This document shows positions 50,762-59,561 of a stretch of DNA of 64,000 bases, in pieces (the stretch's first letter is position 1; the number at the start of each line of letters is the position of its first letter). The translations under genes were made by a program, and so were the position numbers. The stretch lies in assembly GCF_001425265.1 (NCBI RefSeq), contig NZ_LMEC01000020.1, forward strand, positions 706,707 through 770,706, read 5' to 3'. The notes below the pieces were generated by a model, which had not been told where the DNA came from, made no database searches, and worked only from the letters and a program-made list of their open reading frames with translations. The DNA is from Massilia sp. Root418 (GTDB taxonomy: Bacteria > Pseudomonadota > Gammaproteobacteria > Burkholderiales > Burkholderiaceae_D).

Positions 50762-51463
50762 ATGGCTACCCTTACAATGCCGGTCTTCATCCCTTACGAC
50801 ACGCTTGAAGCACTGGGTAATTTCACTGGCAACTGGTGGTCCGACACGTATGCGATGGAGCCCTTCATCCTGGAGGCGATAGGCAACTACATCAAGGCGC
50901 CGGCAGCGCAGCAGCAGCAGCAGCAGCAGCCGGCGGTGCCTTCCGAGGCCGGCTATCAATGGAAGCAGGTCTTTCTTCCTGAAGGCACCCGCCTGCGCGC
51001 GAGCTTCGGCAAGCAGCCCTACTACGCCACAGTGGAGGGAGCGCAAATCAAGTACGGCGACCACGCCGTGTCGCCATCGTGCTTTGCGAACCTGCACGGC
51101 AGCGGCAACCGCAATGCGTGGAAAGCCATCTGGCTGCGCTTCCCGGGCAGTGACGAATGGCTGCTGGCGGATGTCTGCCGGTCCGCCCGGAAAGCGGCCA
51201 TCGCGCGCTTGCTCGGCGAGCCGGTGCAGGCCAGTCCCCTGCCGCAGGAGACGGAGAAGCCGCCGCAGCCGCGCCCAACGGCCAGCCGTTCCGCTGACGG
51301 CTTGCGTGACAAAGGCGCACGTCAACCAACAACTCACCCGGTCGCCTGGCTGCCGCCCAGCGCGCCGGCTGCGAAAAAAACCGAAGATGTTAAGCCCAGC
51401 GCCGGACGCAGTAGCCGGCATAAGCGCCGTAAGGCGAAACACCATCCCGGCATACCGCGATGA
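50762..51463 (+). CDS. Protein of unknown function with possible RAMA-like domain
   Basis: A 233-residue soluble protein behind an excellent CAGGAGGT ribosome site. Three parts are visible. An N-terminal segment (residues 1-45, FIPYDTLEALGNFTGNWW) is followed by a glutamine run (QQQQQQQ). A central domain of about 80 residues (LPEGTRLRASFGKQPYYATV, GAQIKYGDHAVSPSCFANL, GNRNAWKAIWLRF) recalls, by eye, RAMA/DUF4357-type small beta-domains associated with restriction enzymes and modified-DNA recognition. A disordered Pro/Arg/Lys-rich C-terminal tail ends the protein (SSRHKRRKAKHH), suggesting nucleic-acid contact. It has no relation to the hemicellulose genes and is preceded by the CTAA/TTAG array, which it might bind. 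Function not assigned. Confidence 0.6.
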   Translation: MATLTMPVFIPYDTLEALGNFTGNWWSDTYAMEPFILEAIGNYIKAPAAQQQQQQQPAVPSEAGYQWKQVFLPEGTRLRASFGKQPYYATVEGAQIKYGDHAVSPSCFANLHGSGNRNAWKAIWLRFPGSDEWLLADVCRSARKAAIARLLGEPVQASPLPQETEKPPQPRPTASRSADGLRDKGARQPTTHPVAWLPPSAPAAKKTEDVKPSAGRSSRHKRRKAKHHPGIPR

Positions 51464-51517
51464 GCCAGCACCGGGCCGCAGCGCTCGGCTGGTTGTGCAG
51501 CACGCCAACCAGCGGCA

Positions 51518-53110
51518 TCATGGCCTGGCCAGCGGCTCCAGCGTCACCAGCACCACGTCGTTGGCCCGCATCGGCACGGCGACGTCGAGCGACCCGTTCT
51601 TGCCGACGGTGACCGTGCGGTCCGACTCCGGCGCATCCTTCGTCAGCGCGTGCAGCTGCTCCAGCTGTGCCGGGGACAGCGTCGCGGGCGCGCCCATCTC
51701 GATGTAGGCGGTGTACGCGTCGTTGGCCCGGAAGCCGGTACGGCGTACCTGCAGGCGGTATTTGCCGGCCCTGGCGTGGCGGAACTGCACCGCCAGCGGC
51801 GCCGACGCCGCCGCCGGCAGCACGCGGCTGTAGAACGAACGGTTGCTGAGCTTCTGCTCCGGCTGCTGGAAGTCCCAGACCACCGCGCGCAGCGCGGCGC
51901 CGTCCGTGGCCGCCATCACCTGCGCGTCCTTCACCGGAACCTCCTTGCCGCTCAGCGCATGCAGGTACTTGTAGCTGAAGTAGGCGCTCTTGCGCACGCC
52001 CTGCGGGTTCATCAGGCCGAAGCCGCCTTCGAACGGCTTGCTGGGCGGGCCCGGCTCTTCGAACAGGTCGGTGTAGGTCCAGTAGCTCATGCCCTGCGCC
52101 AGGCCTTTGCTGCCCTGCAGCTTGCTCAGTATGTAGGGCGCGCTGATGTAGGAATCATGCACCAGGTCGCGCGGCGTGTAGCTGGTGCTCCACTCGGTGA
52201 AGTACAGCGGCAGCTTGGGAAATTTCGACGCGGCTATCTGTTCGCGCACGCGGCGCACGTCGCCGATGACGGCGTCCGGCGACGGCGACAGCTTGGTGTC
52301 GTCCACACCCTTTTCGTCCAGGAAGCCGCTGTCCACGCCGTAGGTGTGGGTGGTGACGAAGTCCACCGGCGCGCCGCTCTTGTCCATGTAGTCGAGGAAT
52401 TCGGGCACCCAGGCCGCGCCTGCGGTGGACGGGCCGCCCACGCGCAGCGCCGGGTCGATGGCCTTGATGGTCTTGGCCGTCAGGTCGTACAGCGCGAAAT
52501 AGGCTTGCTGGTCGGCGCGTTCCCAGAAGCCGTCCAGATTGGGTTCGTTCCACACTTCGAAGTACCAGCTGCGCACTTCTTCCTTGCCGTAGCGCTGCTC
52601 GAGGTGGGCGATAAAGGCCGAGATCAGGTCCTTCCAGCCGGCGTGCTCGGGATGGGAGGTATTGCCTTCCCAGTAGAAGATCTTGTTCTTCGAGGTGGCC
52701 AGGGCCTGGGGCGTGAAGCCCAGCTCCACGAAGGGCTTGATATTGCGCGCCAGGAGCTTGTCGTAAAGCTCGTCGAGCCGCGTCCAGTCGTACACCAGCT
52801 TGCCGTTTTCCTTGCGCACGGTGTTGAGCACGTCGTGGAACACGGCGTGGAAGCGGATATAGCGGAAGCCCGTTTCGTCGGTCAACGTTTTCAGCTGCGC
52901 CATGCTGTCGTCGCGGATCAGGGTGCCCGGATAGTCGGAGCCGATGGACAGGTCGAAGAAGCGGTCCAGCGGCGCGCTGGCCTTGGCCGCGTCGAGTACG
53001 ATCTGGCGTGGCGGCGGCGCGGCGGCGGCAGCGATCGAAACAGCGGCGCCGAGGACGGCGAGGCAGATGTGCGGCGCATGTTTCATCGCGTGTTTTTTTG
53101 CGAGTGTCAT
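51518..53110 (-). CDS. GH39 beta-xylosidase family protein
   Basis: A 530-residue exported glycoside hydrolase. A signal peptide follows the second Met (MKHAPHICLAVLGAAVSIAAAA). The barrel begins FFDLSIGSDYPGTLIRDDS, like other GH39 enzymes, and predicted acid/base is Glu189 (FEVWNEPNLDGFW) with nucleophile Glu306 (LYFTEWSTSY). A C-terminal beta-sandwich completes the fold. The expected reaction is release of xylose from xylo-oligosaccharides; some GH39 members act on other beta-linked sugars. Neither ATG 53110 nor 53086 has a well-spaced ribosome site, so the start is uncertain. A candidate XylR site lies 100 bp upstream, in the promoter shared with the divergent esterase operon. Confidence 0.87.
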   Translation of the reverse strand: MTLAKKHAMKHAPHICLAVLGAAVSIAAAAAPPPRQIVLDAAKASAPLDRFFDLSIGSDYPGTLIRDDSMAQLKTLTDETGFRYIRFHAVFHDVLNTVRKENGKLVYDWTRLDELYDKLLARNIKPFVELGFTPQALATSKNKIFYWEGNTSHPEHAGWKDLISAFIAHLEQRYGKEEVRSWYFEVWNEPNLDGFWERADQQAYFALYDLTAKTIKAIDPALRVGGPSTAGAAWVPEFLDYMDKSGAPVDFVTTHTYGVDSGFLDEKGVDDTKLSPSPDAVIGDVRRVREQIAASKFPKLPLYFTEWSTSYTPRDLVHDSYISAPYILSKLQGSKGLAQGMSYWTYTDLFEEPGPPSKPFEGGFGLMNPQGVRKSAYFSYKYLHALSGKEVPVKDAQVMAATDGAALRAVVWDFQQPEQKLSNRSFYSRVLPAAASAPLAVQFRHARAGKYRLQVRRTGFRANDAYTAYIEMGAPATLSPAQLEQLHALTKDAPESDRTVTVGKNGSLDVAVPMRANDVVLVTLEPLARP

Positions 53111-53209
53111 TCCTTACGGCTCCCATTTTTATTCATGGCGCCGATGCTATCACCATCGTTTTCCCCGAGGGCCGGCAGCAGCGGCGCTTACGGCAAATCA
53201 TACGCAAGG

Positions 53210-53230
53210 TCGGTGATTTTCATAATTGCC
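53210..53230. promoter_or_regulatory. Candidate XylR operator, GH39 / esterase divergent promoter
   Basis: On the minus strand it reads GGC then AATTATGAAAATCACCGA. It lies 100 bp from the GH39 start and 68 bp from the esterase start, central to the divergent promoter. Confidence 0.65.
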
Positions 53231-53297
53231 CGGCCCCGGCGAGTCTGTGAAGATGGAAAGCTGACCCGTTTGCTCAACCAGATAAAGGATGACCACC

Positions 53298-54221
53298 ATG
53301 CGATCATGGATCACGGCCCTGCTGTTGCTGGCCACCGCCGGCGCCCTCGCCCAGACCAGCGTCGTGGCGCTCTGGCCGGAAGGCTTGCCGAAGCCTGCGG
53401 CGCAAGCCAGGCCGCAAACGGGTCCACTCCCCGGGGCGGAACGCCTGGACGGTGAACGCATCAGCAACGTCAGCGAACCGACGCTGACGGTGTACCCCGC
53501 CTCCTACGACCGCCCCGCCGGCACCGCCGTCATTATCTGCCCCGGCGGCGGCTACGAATTCCTGTCCTTCACGCGCGAAGGCCACCAGTACGCACAGTGG
53601 CTCTCCAGCCTGGGCGTGACCGCCTTCGTGCTCAAGAACCGCCTGTCCGGCTACGGCCACCCCGCGCCGCTGCAGGACGTGCTGCGCGCGGTGCGCCTGG
53701 TGCGCTCGCAGGCGGCGAAGTACGGCGTGGCGCCGGACCGCATCGGCGTAATGGGCAGCTCGGCCGGCGGCCACCTGGCGGCCAGCGCTTCCACCCTGTA
53801 CGACAACCCTGCCGGCCGCGCCGGCGACGCGCTCGACGCAGTCAGCGCACGCCCGGACTTCGCCATGCTGATGTACCCCGTCATTGCGATGGAAGCGCCG
53901 GTCACGCACCTGGGCTCGCGCAACGCCTTGCTGGGCGCCGCGCCGCCGCAGCAGCTGGTGGACCTGATGTCGGTCCAGAAGCAGGTCAACGCCGCCACCC
54001 CGCCCACCCTGCTGATCCATTCGCAGGACGACGGCCTGGTGCCGGCCGAGAACAGCATCCTCTACTTCCAGGCGCTCACGCGCGCGCACGTGCCGGCCGA
54101 GCTGCACATCTTCGAGCGCGGCGGCCACGGCATGGCCATGCGCGCCGGCCAGGGCACCGCCTCGGACTGGCCGCGCCGCGCCGAAGAGTGGCTGCGCGCA
54201 CGCAAGCTGATCGTTCAATAA
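53298..54221 (+). CDS. Exported alpha/beta-hydrolase, acetyl-esterase-like
   Basis: A 307-residue exported esterase of the BD-FAE/acetylxylan-esterase-like group. AAAGGA eight bases before ATG 53298 decides the start (an ATG at 53289 overlaps that site). The signal peptide is MRSWITALLLLATAGALAQ. The oxyanion segment VIICPGGGYEFLS, nucleophile elbow GVMGSSAGGHLAAS, acid region LIHSQDDGLVP and HIFERGGHGMAM (histidine) form a complete triad. Members remove acetyl groups from hemicellulose or its oligomers, which would make them accessible to the GH31 and GH43 enzymes encoded next. It heads a three-gene operon with GH31 (19 bp gap) and GH43. Confidence 0.85.
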   Translation: MRSWITALLLLATAGALAQTSVVALWPEGLPKPAAQARPQTGPLPGAERLDGERISNVSEPTLTVYPASYDRPAGTAVIICPGGGYEFLSFTREGHQYAQWLSSLGVTAFVLKNRLSGYGHPAPLQDVLRAVRLVRSQAAKYGVAPDRIGVMGSSAGGHLAASASTLYDNPAGRAGDALDAVSARPDFAMLMYPVIAMEAPVTHLGSRNALLGAAPPQQLVDLMSVQKQVNAATPPTLLIHSQDDGLVPAENSILYFQALTRAHVPAELHIFERGGHGMAMRAGQGTASDWPRRAEEWLRARKLIVQ

Positions 54222-54240
54222 ACCCAACGCAGGAGTAACA

Positions 54241-56586
54241 ATGAAAGTGCACTACCAACGCACCGCCCTGGCGGTGTCGATTTCCATGATGCTGGCAGCA
54301 GCCGCGCAAGCCGCCACCGGGCCGATGGCCACCCTGGACCGCAACGGCGCCTGGGTGTCCGTGCAAGCCTACGGCCCCAACGTGGTCCACGTCACCATCG
54401 CGGCGGAGAAGGCCGAAGCGCTCAAAGGGCCCGGCTACGGCATCCTGCCCGGCAACGCCGACAACGCCGCCTTCCGCCACAGCGGCGGCAAGGAGGGCGA
54501 CACCTTCGCCTCCCCCGCCCTCACCTTGCACGTGGCGCCGGCACCCGCGCCGCAAGTGCCCACCATGGCGCAAAAATACTTCGCGCCGCAGCTGGCGCCG
54601 GTGGCGCTGCAGGTGAAGAACGCCAGAGGCGAGACCGTGCTCGACATGACAGGCTGGGACCTGGCGCCGCACACCGTCAACACCGAAAAAACCTACCAGG
54701 CCAGCGCCACCTTCAGCGCGCCGGCCGGCGAGCATTACTACGGCATGGGCCAGAACCAGGAGTCGTCCGGCCCGCTGGACCTGCGCGGCCGTGTGCTCGA
54801 CTGCAAGCACTGGTATGACGCGCCTGCCGGCGAAACCGTGTGCGTGCCCTTCATGGTGTCCTCCAAGGGCTACGGCATCGTGTGGGACAACCCGTCCGCC
54901 ACGCGCTTCATCGCCGGCGTGAACGGCCGCACGGCCTTCCAGTCCAACGTGGGCGAACGCGTGAGCTTCTTCGTCATCACCGGCAGCACGCCGGAGGAAA
55001 TCTACTCGGGCTACGCGCGCGTGACCGGCAAGACGCCGATCCCGCCCAAGGCCGCCTTCGGCCTGATCCAGTCCAAGGCGCGCTACGACAGCCAGCAGGA
55101 AGTGCTGCGCGTGGCGAACACCTACCGCCAGAAGAAGTACCCGCTCGATATCATGGTGGTGGACTGGTTCTACTGGACCCGCATGGGCCAGCTGGACATC
55201 GACCCGGCGCAGTTCCCCGATCCCGTGGCCATGAACAAGGAGCTGCACGGCCTGGGCATGCAGTCCATCATCTCGGTCTGGCCGCGCTTCGAGACCGCCG
55301 GCCGCTACTTCAACGAACTCGATGCGAAAGGCTATCTGCTCAAGGACAAGGACGGCAAGAGCGTGGACGGCCTGCCCTTCCGCTCCGACCGCACCGGCGG
55401 CCTGATCGACTCCACCAACCCGGCCGCACGCCAGTGGTTCTGGGAGCGCGTGCGCGACAATATCCTGTCCAAGGGCTTCGATTACCCGTGGCTGGACGAG
55501 ACCGAACCTGACCTGGTGCCGGACGGCTTCTTCTATTCCATCGGCTCCGGGGACCGCTACCGCAACCTGTTCCCGCTGCTGCACGTGCAGGGCGTGGCGG
55601 ACGGCATGCGCGCCTGGAAGCCGAACAAGCGCGCCCTGATCCTGTCGCGCGCCGCCTACCTCGGCTCGCAGCGCAGCGGCGCCCTGTTCTGGTCGTCCGA
55701 CATCAGCCCGTCGTGGGAAGCGCTGGCGCGCCAGATCCCCACCGGCCTGAACATGACCGCTTCCGGCATCGCCTACTGGGGCAACGACATCGGCGGCTGG
55801 CAATGGCTGCCGCAATCGACCCAGTCCACCGGCAAGCCGCTGGTGGACCCGGCCGGCGCCGCCGCCACCATCGGCCAGAACCACGACTACCCCGAGCTGC
55901 TCACGCGCTGGTTCCAGTACGGCACCTTCCTGCCCACCTTGCGCCTGCACGGCGACCGCAAGCACGCCGAGATCTGGGAATTCGGCCAGCATGCCGAGTC
56001 CATCATGGCCGACTACGACCGCCTGCGCTACCGCCTGATCCCCTACATCTACAGCCAGGCCAAGGCCACCTGGGACAGCGGCGCGCCGTTCATGCGCCCG
56101 CTGTGGATGGACTTCCCGCACGACGCCAACGTGGCCAACATCGGCACCCAGTACATGTTCGGTCCGGCCTTCCTGGTGGCGCCGGTCACCGAACAGGGGC
56201 AGACCGAAAAAGACGTCTACCTGCCCGCCGGCAGCGACTGGTACAACTTCTGGACCAACGAGAAGCTGGCCGGCGGCCGCTGGGTGAAGGTGGCCGCGCC
56301 GATCGAGCAGATGCCGGTGTTCGTCAAGGCCGGCTCGGTGGTGCCGTTCGGCGCGGACGTGCAGTCCACCGCCGGCAAGCAGGCCATCGCCGAGATCCGC
56401 GTCTATCCGGGCAAGGACGGCAGCTTCGCGCTGTACGACGACGACGGCGTCTCCTACGACTACGAGAAGGGCAAGGGCGCGCAGGTGCGCCTGCAATGGA
56501 ACGACGCCGCCGGCCGCCTGACGGTGAGCGGCGACCAGGAACTGGCGGGCAAGGCGCCGGGGTTGATCAAAGTGATCGGGAAGTGA
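54241..56586 (+). CDS. GH31 family glycoside hydrolase (alpha-xylosidase-type)
   Basis: A 781-residue exported GH31 without a PA14 insert. The signal peptide ends near AAAAQAAT and AGGAG precedes the ATG. The N-terminal beta-domain (EHYYGMGQNQE) is followed by the barrel with GLIQSKARYDSQQEVL and LDIMVVDWFYW. Predicted nucleophile is Asp419 (DYPWLDETEPDL) and acid/base Asp487 (FWSSDISPSWEA). The divergent nucleophile context (WLDETEP) differs from the WMDNSEAD of the other copy, so substrate is probably different. Alpha-xylosidase activity is likely given neighbours; alpha-glucosidase cannot be excluded. The stop overlaps the GH43 start (TGATG). Confidence 0.88.
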   Translation: MKVHYQRTALAVSISMMLAAAAQAATGPMATLDRNGAWVSVQAYGPNVVHVTIAAEKAEALKGPGYGILPGNADNAAFRHSGGKEGDTFASPALTLHVAPAPAPQVPTMAQKYFAPQLAPVALQVKNARGETVLDMTGWDLAPHTVNTEKTYQASATFSAPAGEHYYGMGQNQESSGPLDLRGRVLDCKHWYDAPAGETVCVPFMVSSKGYGIVWDNPSATRFIAGVNGRTAFQSNVGERVSFFVITGSTPEEIYSGYARVTGKTPIPPKAAFGLIQSKARYDSQQEVLRVANTYRQKKYPLDIMVVDWFYWTRMGQLDIDPAQFPDPVAMNKELHGLGMQSIISVWPRFETAGRYFNELDAKGYLLKDKDGKSVDGLPFRSDRTGGLIDSTNPAARQWFWERVRDNILSKGFDYPWLDETEPDLVPDGFFYSIGSGDRYRNLFPLLHVQGVADGMRAWKPNKRALILSRAAYLGSQRSGALFWSSDISPSWEALARQIPTGLNMTASGIAYWGNDIGGWQWLPQSTQSTGKPLVDPAGAAATIGQNHDYPELLTRWFQYGTFLPTLRLHGDRKHAEIWEFGQHAESIMADYDRLRYRLIPYIYSQAKATWDSGAPFMRPLWMDFPHDANVANIGTQYMFGPAFLVAPVTEQGQTEKDVYLPAGSDWYNFWTNEKLAGGRWVKVAAPIEQMPVFVKAGSVVPFGADVQSTAGKQAIAEIRVYPGKDGSFALYDDDGVSYDYEKGKGAQVRLQWNDAAGRLTVSGDQELAGKAPGLIKVIGK

Positions 56587-58286
56587 TGATGGCCGGCAAC
56601 GACGACAGCAAACAGGCGGCCCGGCGCGGCCTGTTCAAGCTGGCCCTGGCCGGCGCCGGCGCCGCCGCGATGCCATTTCCTGCGGCAACGGCGGCAACGG
56701 CGACAGCGGCGGCTGCGGCGGCAGCCACCGCGGCTGCCACGGCGGCTGCGCCCTGCACCGGCGCGGGCCGGGCGGGTGCGCCGCCGCCCGCCGCCTACGG
56801 CATCGAAGGCCAGCGCAAGGCGGACCTCGGCAACGGCACCTTCATCAATCCCATCATCTCCGGCGACCACCCCGACCCCACCATCCTGAAGGACGGCGAC
56901 GATTACTACATGACGTTTTCGTCCTTCTACTCCTACCCGGGCGTGGTGATCTGGCACTCGCGCGATCTGGTCAACTGGGCCCCGGTCTGCGCCGCCCTCA
57001 GCCAGCCGCTCGGCTCGGTGTGGGCCATGGACCTGGTCAAGCACGCGGACCGCTACTACATCTACATTCCCGCCAATCCGGACAACCAAAGCTCCATCTT
57101 CGTCATCCACGCCGACAATATCCGCGGGCCGTGGAGTGCACCGGTCGACCTGAAGATCGCCGGCTGCATCGATCCCGGCCACGCCGTGGGCGAGGACGGC
57201 AAGCGCTACCTGTTCATGAACGGCGTGCGCCGCATCGCCCTGACGGACGACGGCCTGGCCACCGCCGGCCAGCTGGAACACGTCTACGACCCGTGGCGCT
57301 ACCCGGAAAGCTGGGTGGTGGAGATGTTCGCGCCCGAAGGTCCCAAGCTGTTCCGGCGCGGCGAATGGTTTTACCTGGTGTCCGCCGTGGGCGGCACCTC
57401 CGGCCCGCCCACCAGCCACATGGTGACGGCTGCCCGCTCGCGCTCCATCCACGGGCCCTGGGAAAACTGCCCGCACAACCCCATTATCCGCACCGAAAGC
57501 GCGGACGAGCCGTGGTGGTCGCGCGGCCATGCCACCGTGATCGAAGGCCCCGGCGGCGACTGGTGGATGGTCTACCACGCCTACGAAAACGGCTTCCGCA
57601 CGCTGGGCCGGCAAACCCTGCTCGAACCGGTGGAATGGACCGCCGACGGCTGGTTCCGCGCCAGGGGCGGCACCCTGTCGCAGCCCTTGCCGAAACCGAA
57701 GGGAGGCAGCGCCGGCCCGTCCGGCCAGGCGCTGTCCGACGATTTTTCAAGCAACAAGTTCGGCGTGCAGTGGAGCTTCTTCGCGCCCGGTCCCAACGAG
57801 CAGCAGCGCGCACGCTACGGCGGCGGGGGCCTGGTCATCCAGGCCAAGGGCAGCTCGGCGGCGGACTGCTCGCCGCTGACCTGCATCGTCGGCGACCGCG
57901 ACTACGAAGCCAGCGTGGCGCTAGACCTGTCCGGCGGGGCGCAGGGCGGCCTGCTGCTGTACTACAGCCAGCGCGGCTTTTGCGGCATCGGTTTCAGCGA
58001 GGAGCAGATGTTCACCTACCACTGCGGCGAGGAGCAAAGCTGGATGCGCGAGAAAATGTCTGCCAAAACCGTGCACGTGAAGCTGGCTAACCGCGCCAAC
58101 ATCGTCACCTTCCACTATTCGCTGGACGGCAAGCAGTGGATCAAGCACCCCTGGCAGATGGAAGTCTCAGGCTTCCACCACAATGTGTTCGGCGGCTTCC
58201 TGAGCCTGAAGGTGGGCCTGTACAGTGCCGGCACAGGCGCGGTGCGGCTGCGGCAGTTCAGCTACCGCGGCCTGCCGCCGCTTTAG
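56586..58286 (+). CDS. GH43 beta-xylosidase/arabinofuranosidase with C-terminal beta-sandwich
   Basis: A 566-residue exported enzyme. The N-terminus has a Tat-like RRGLFKLALAGAGAAA followed by a very Ala/Thr-rich linker (about residues 30-60). The five-bladed propeller starts FINPIISGDHPDPTILKDGDDYYM, the hallmark GH43 general-base aspartate region. GHAVGEDGKRYLF, PEGPKLFRRGEWFYL and the RGHATVIEGPGGDWWMVYHAYE segment are typical of xylosidase-type GH43. The last 190 or so residues (LSDDFSSNKFGVQWSF onward) are the beta-sandwich domain found in GH43 xylosidases. It is translationally coupled to GH31 and overlaps the convergent epimerase gene by 4 bp. It would finish xylo- or arabinoxylo-oligosaccharides. 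Confidence 0.88.
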   Translation: MMAGNDDSKQAARRGLFKLALAGAGAAAMPFPAATAATATAAAAAAATAAATAAAPCTGAGRAGAPPPAAYGIEGQRKADLGNGTFINPIISGDHPDPTILKDGDDYYMTFSSFYSYPGVVIWHSRDLVNWAPVCAALSQPLGSVWAMDLVKHADRYYIYIPANPDNQSSIFVIHADNIRGPWSAPVDLKIAGCIDPGHAVGEDGKRYLFMNGVRRIALTDDGLATAGQLEHVYDPWRYPESWVVEMFAPEGPKLFRRGEWFYLVSAVGGTSGPPTSHMVTAARSRSIHGPWENCPHNPIIRTESADEPWWSRGHATVIEGPGGDWWMVYHAYENGFRTLGRQTLLEPVEWTADGWFRARGGTLSQPLPKPKGGSAGPSGQALSDDFSSNKFGVQWSFFAPGPNEQQRARYGGGGLVIQAKGSSAADCSPLTCIVGDRDYEASVALDLSGGAQGGLLLYYSQRGFCGIGFSEEQMFTYHCGEEQSWMREKMSAKTVHVKLANRANIVTFHYSLDGKQWIKHPWQMEVSGFHHNVFGGFLSLKVGLYSAGTGAVRLRQFSYRGLPPL

Positions 58287-59197
58287 TCCTGCAGCGACAG
58301 CCGGTAGACAGTGGTCTGCCGGTACTCCCTGCCCGGCTGCAGGATCACCTGCGGCCAGGCGGCGCTGGCCAGGTTGGGGCGCGCGTTGGCGTCCAGGCAG
58401 AAGCCGCCAGGGCCCAGGCTCAAGCCCATCCCCACCGCCGCGCGCGGCCCGCCCTGCTCCGGCGCGGCCGCGCCGCGCTTGCCGGCGCTGAACTGCAGGC
58501 CGGCCTCGGTAGTGTACATCTGCAGGCAGCGCCCGGAACCTGGATCGACCACCCGCGCCACCTCGCGCAGCGCGCCCTGCCCGCCCGCATAGTGGCTGCG
58601 CACGAAAAAGCAGTGGTCGAAGCCGCCGGCCTTGTCGATCTGGCTGTCCGGCCAGCTCAAACGCGGGCCGATGGGCGCCGGCTGGCGGAAGTCGAACGGC
58701 GTGCCGCCCACCGTGGCCACGCCCACCGGATTGCCGCCGGCGTCGATCTCCACGTAATAGTCGGCGTCGATGCGCAGCATATGGTCGCCCACGTCGCCGG
58801 CGCCGCCGTTCAGGTTGAAGCAGTGGTGCGGCTTGGTCTCCAGCGCGGCCGGCGCGCCGGCCCTGGCGCAGTAGTCGATGGTCAGGCTGCCGTCGTCGCC
58901 GAGGCGGTAATCGAGCCGGTAATCGATGCGCTCGCCGGGCGCGCCTTGCTGCGCCGTGCGCAGCATGACCACGGCGCCGCCGGCCTGGCTGCCGCGCCAC
59001 AGGGCCGGGACGGGCGCGGCGGCGCCGGCGGCCAGCAGCACGTCGGCCATGCGGCCGTAGCGGTCGGGCGTGCGCCAGGAGCGCAACGCCCCGCCGCGCT
59101 CACTGATCGTTACCGCCATGTCGCCAGCGTTTTTGAGCGTAAACAAGCGGTAATCGTCCGGCTCCGCCACGGTGCCGGGAAAGGGATGGGTCATCAT
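58283..59197 (-). CDS. Aldose 1-epimerase (mutarotase)
   Basis: A 304-residue cytoplasmic galactose-mutarotase-fold enzyme. Motifs include TISERGGALRSWRTPDRYG, LETKPHHCFNLNGGAGDVGDHML (catalytic histidine region) and MYTTEAGLQFSAGK with the conserved glutamate near the C-terminus. It interconverts alpha and beta anomers of free xylose, glucose or galactose after hydrolysis. Start at ATG 59197 (59194 equally possible); the open frame continues to 59314 without a ribosome site. It is divergent from the symporter gene, and a candidate XylR site lies 66 bp upstream. Confidence 0.85.
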   Translation of the reverse strand: MMTHPFPGTVAEPDDYRLFTLKNAGDMAVTISERGGALRSWRTPDRYGRMADVLLAAGAAAPVPALWRGSQAGGAVVMLRTAQQGAPGERIDYRLDYRLGDDGSLTIDYCARAGAPAALETKPHHCFNLNGGAGDVGDHMLRIDADYYVEIDAGGNPVGVATVGGTPFDFRQPAPIGPRLSWPDSQIDKAGGFDHCFFVRSHYAGGQGALREVARVVDPGSGRCLQMYTTEAGLQFSAGKRGAAAPEQGGPRAAVGMGLSLGPGGFCLDANARPNLASAAWPQVILQPGREYRQTTVYRLSLQD

Positions 59198-59561
59198 TGA
59201 ATTGCGGGGCTTCCTGATCGAGAACGGCACCATGCCATTCTGCAATCCCCAGCAAGGCGCATCAATTACGAAAATCACCAAGCAGCGAAACGATTCTGGC
59301 CAAGCGCCCGCCAAAGGCGTTTACGGGGCGCGGTATTGGGCAATAATGCGAGCGCAGCGGGTAGAAACGGGCGGCCGGCAGCGCACCTGGACGGTGCGCA
59401 AGCGAACTGAGCCATACCGAATCGATATACCAGCAAGCAAAAGTCATATTGGAAATTGCAGACCCAGGTCGTCTAAGATTTTCCTTTTGCCGATTTAACA
59501 AAAGGGCCCGGCGCACAGCACGGCCGCCCGCCCAGAGACAACCCTTCACCGTGAGCATTGC
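59198..59561. other. Divergent epimerase/symporter intergenic region
   Basis: Apart from the candidate XylR site at 59263-59281, no gene is seen in this 364-bp stretch. A TTGC/AAGATT-rich segment near 59450-59510 probably carries the symporter promoter, but no confident -35/-10 pair could be fixed. Confidence 0.5.
59263..59281. promoter_or_regulatory. Candidate XylR operator, epimerase / symporter promoter
   Basis: CAATTACGAAAATCACCAA is nearly identical to the TonB receptor operator. It is 66 bp from the epimerase start and 281 bp from the symporter start. Confidence 0.65.
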
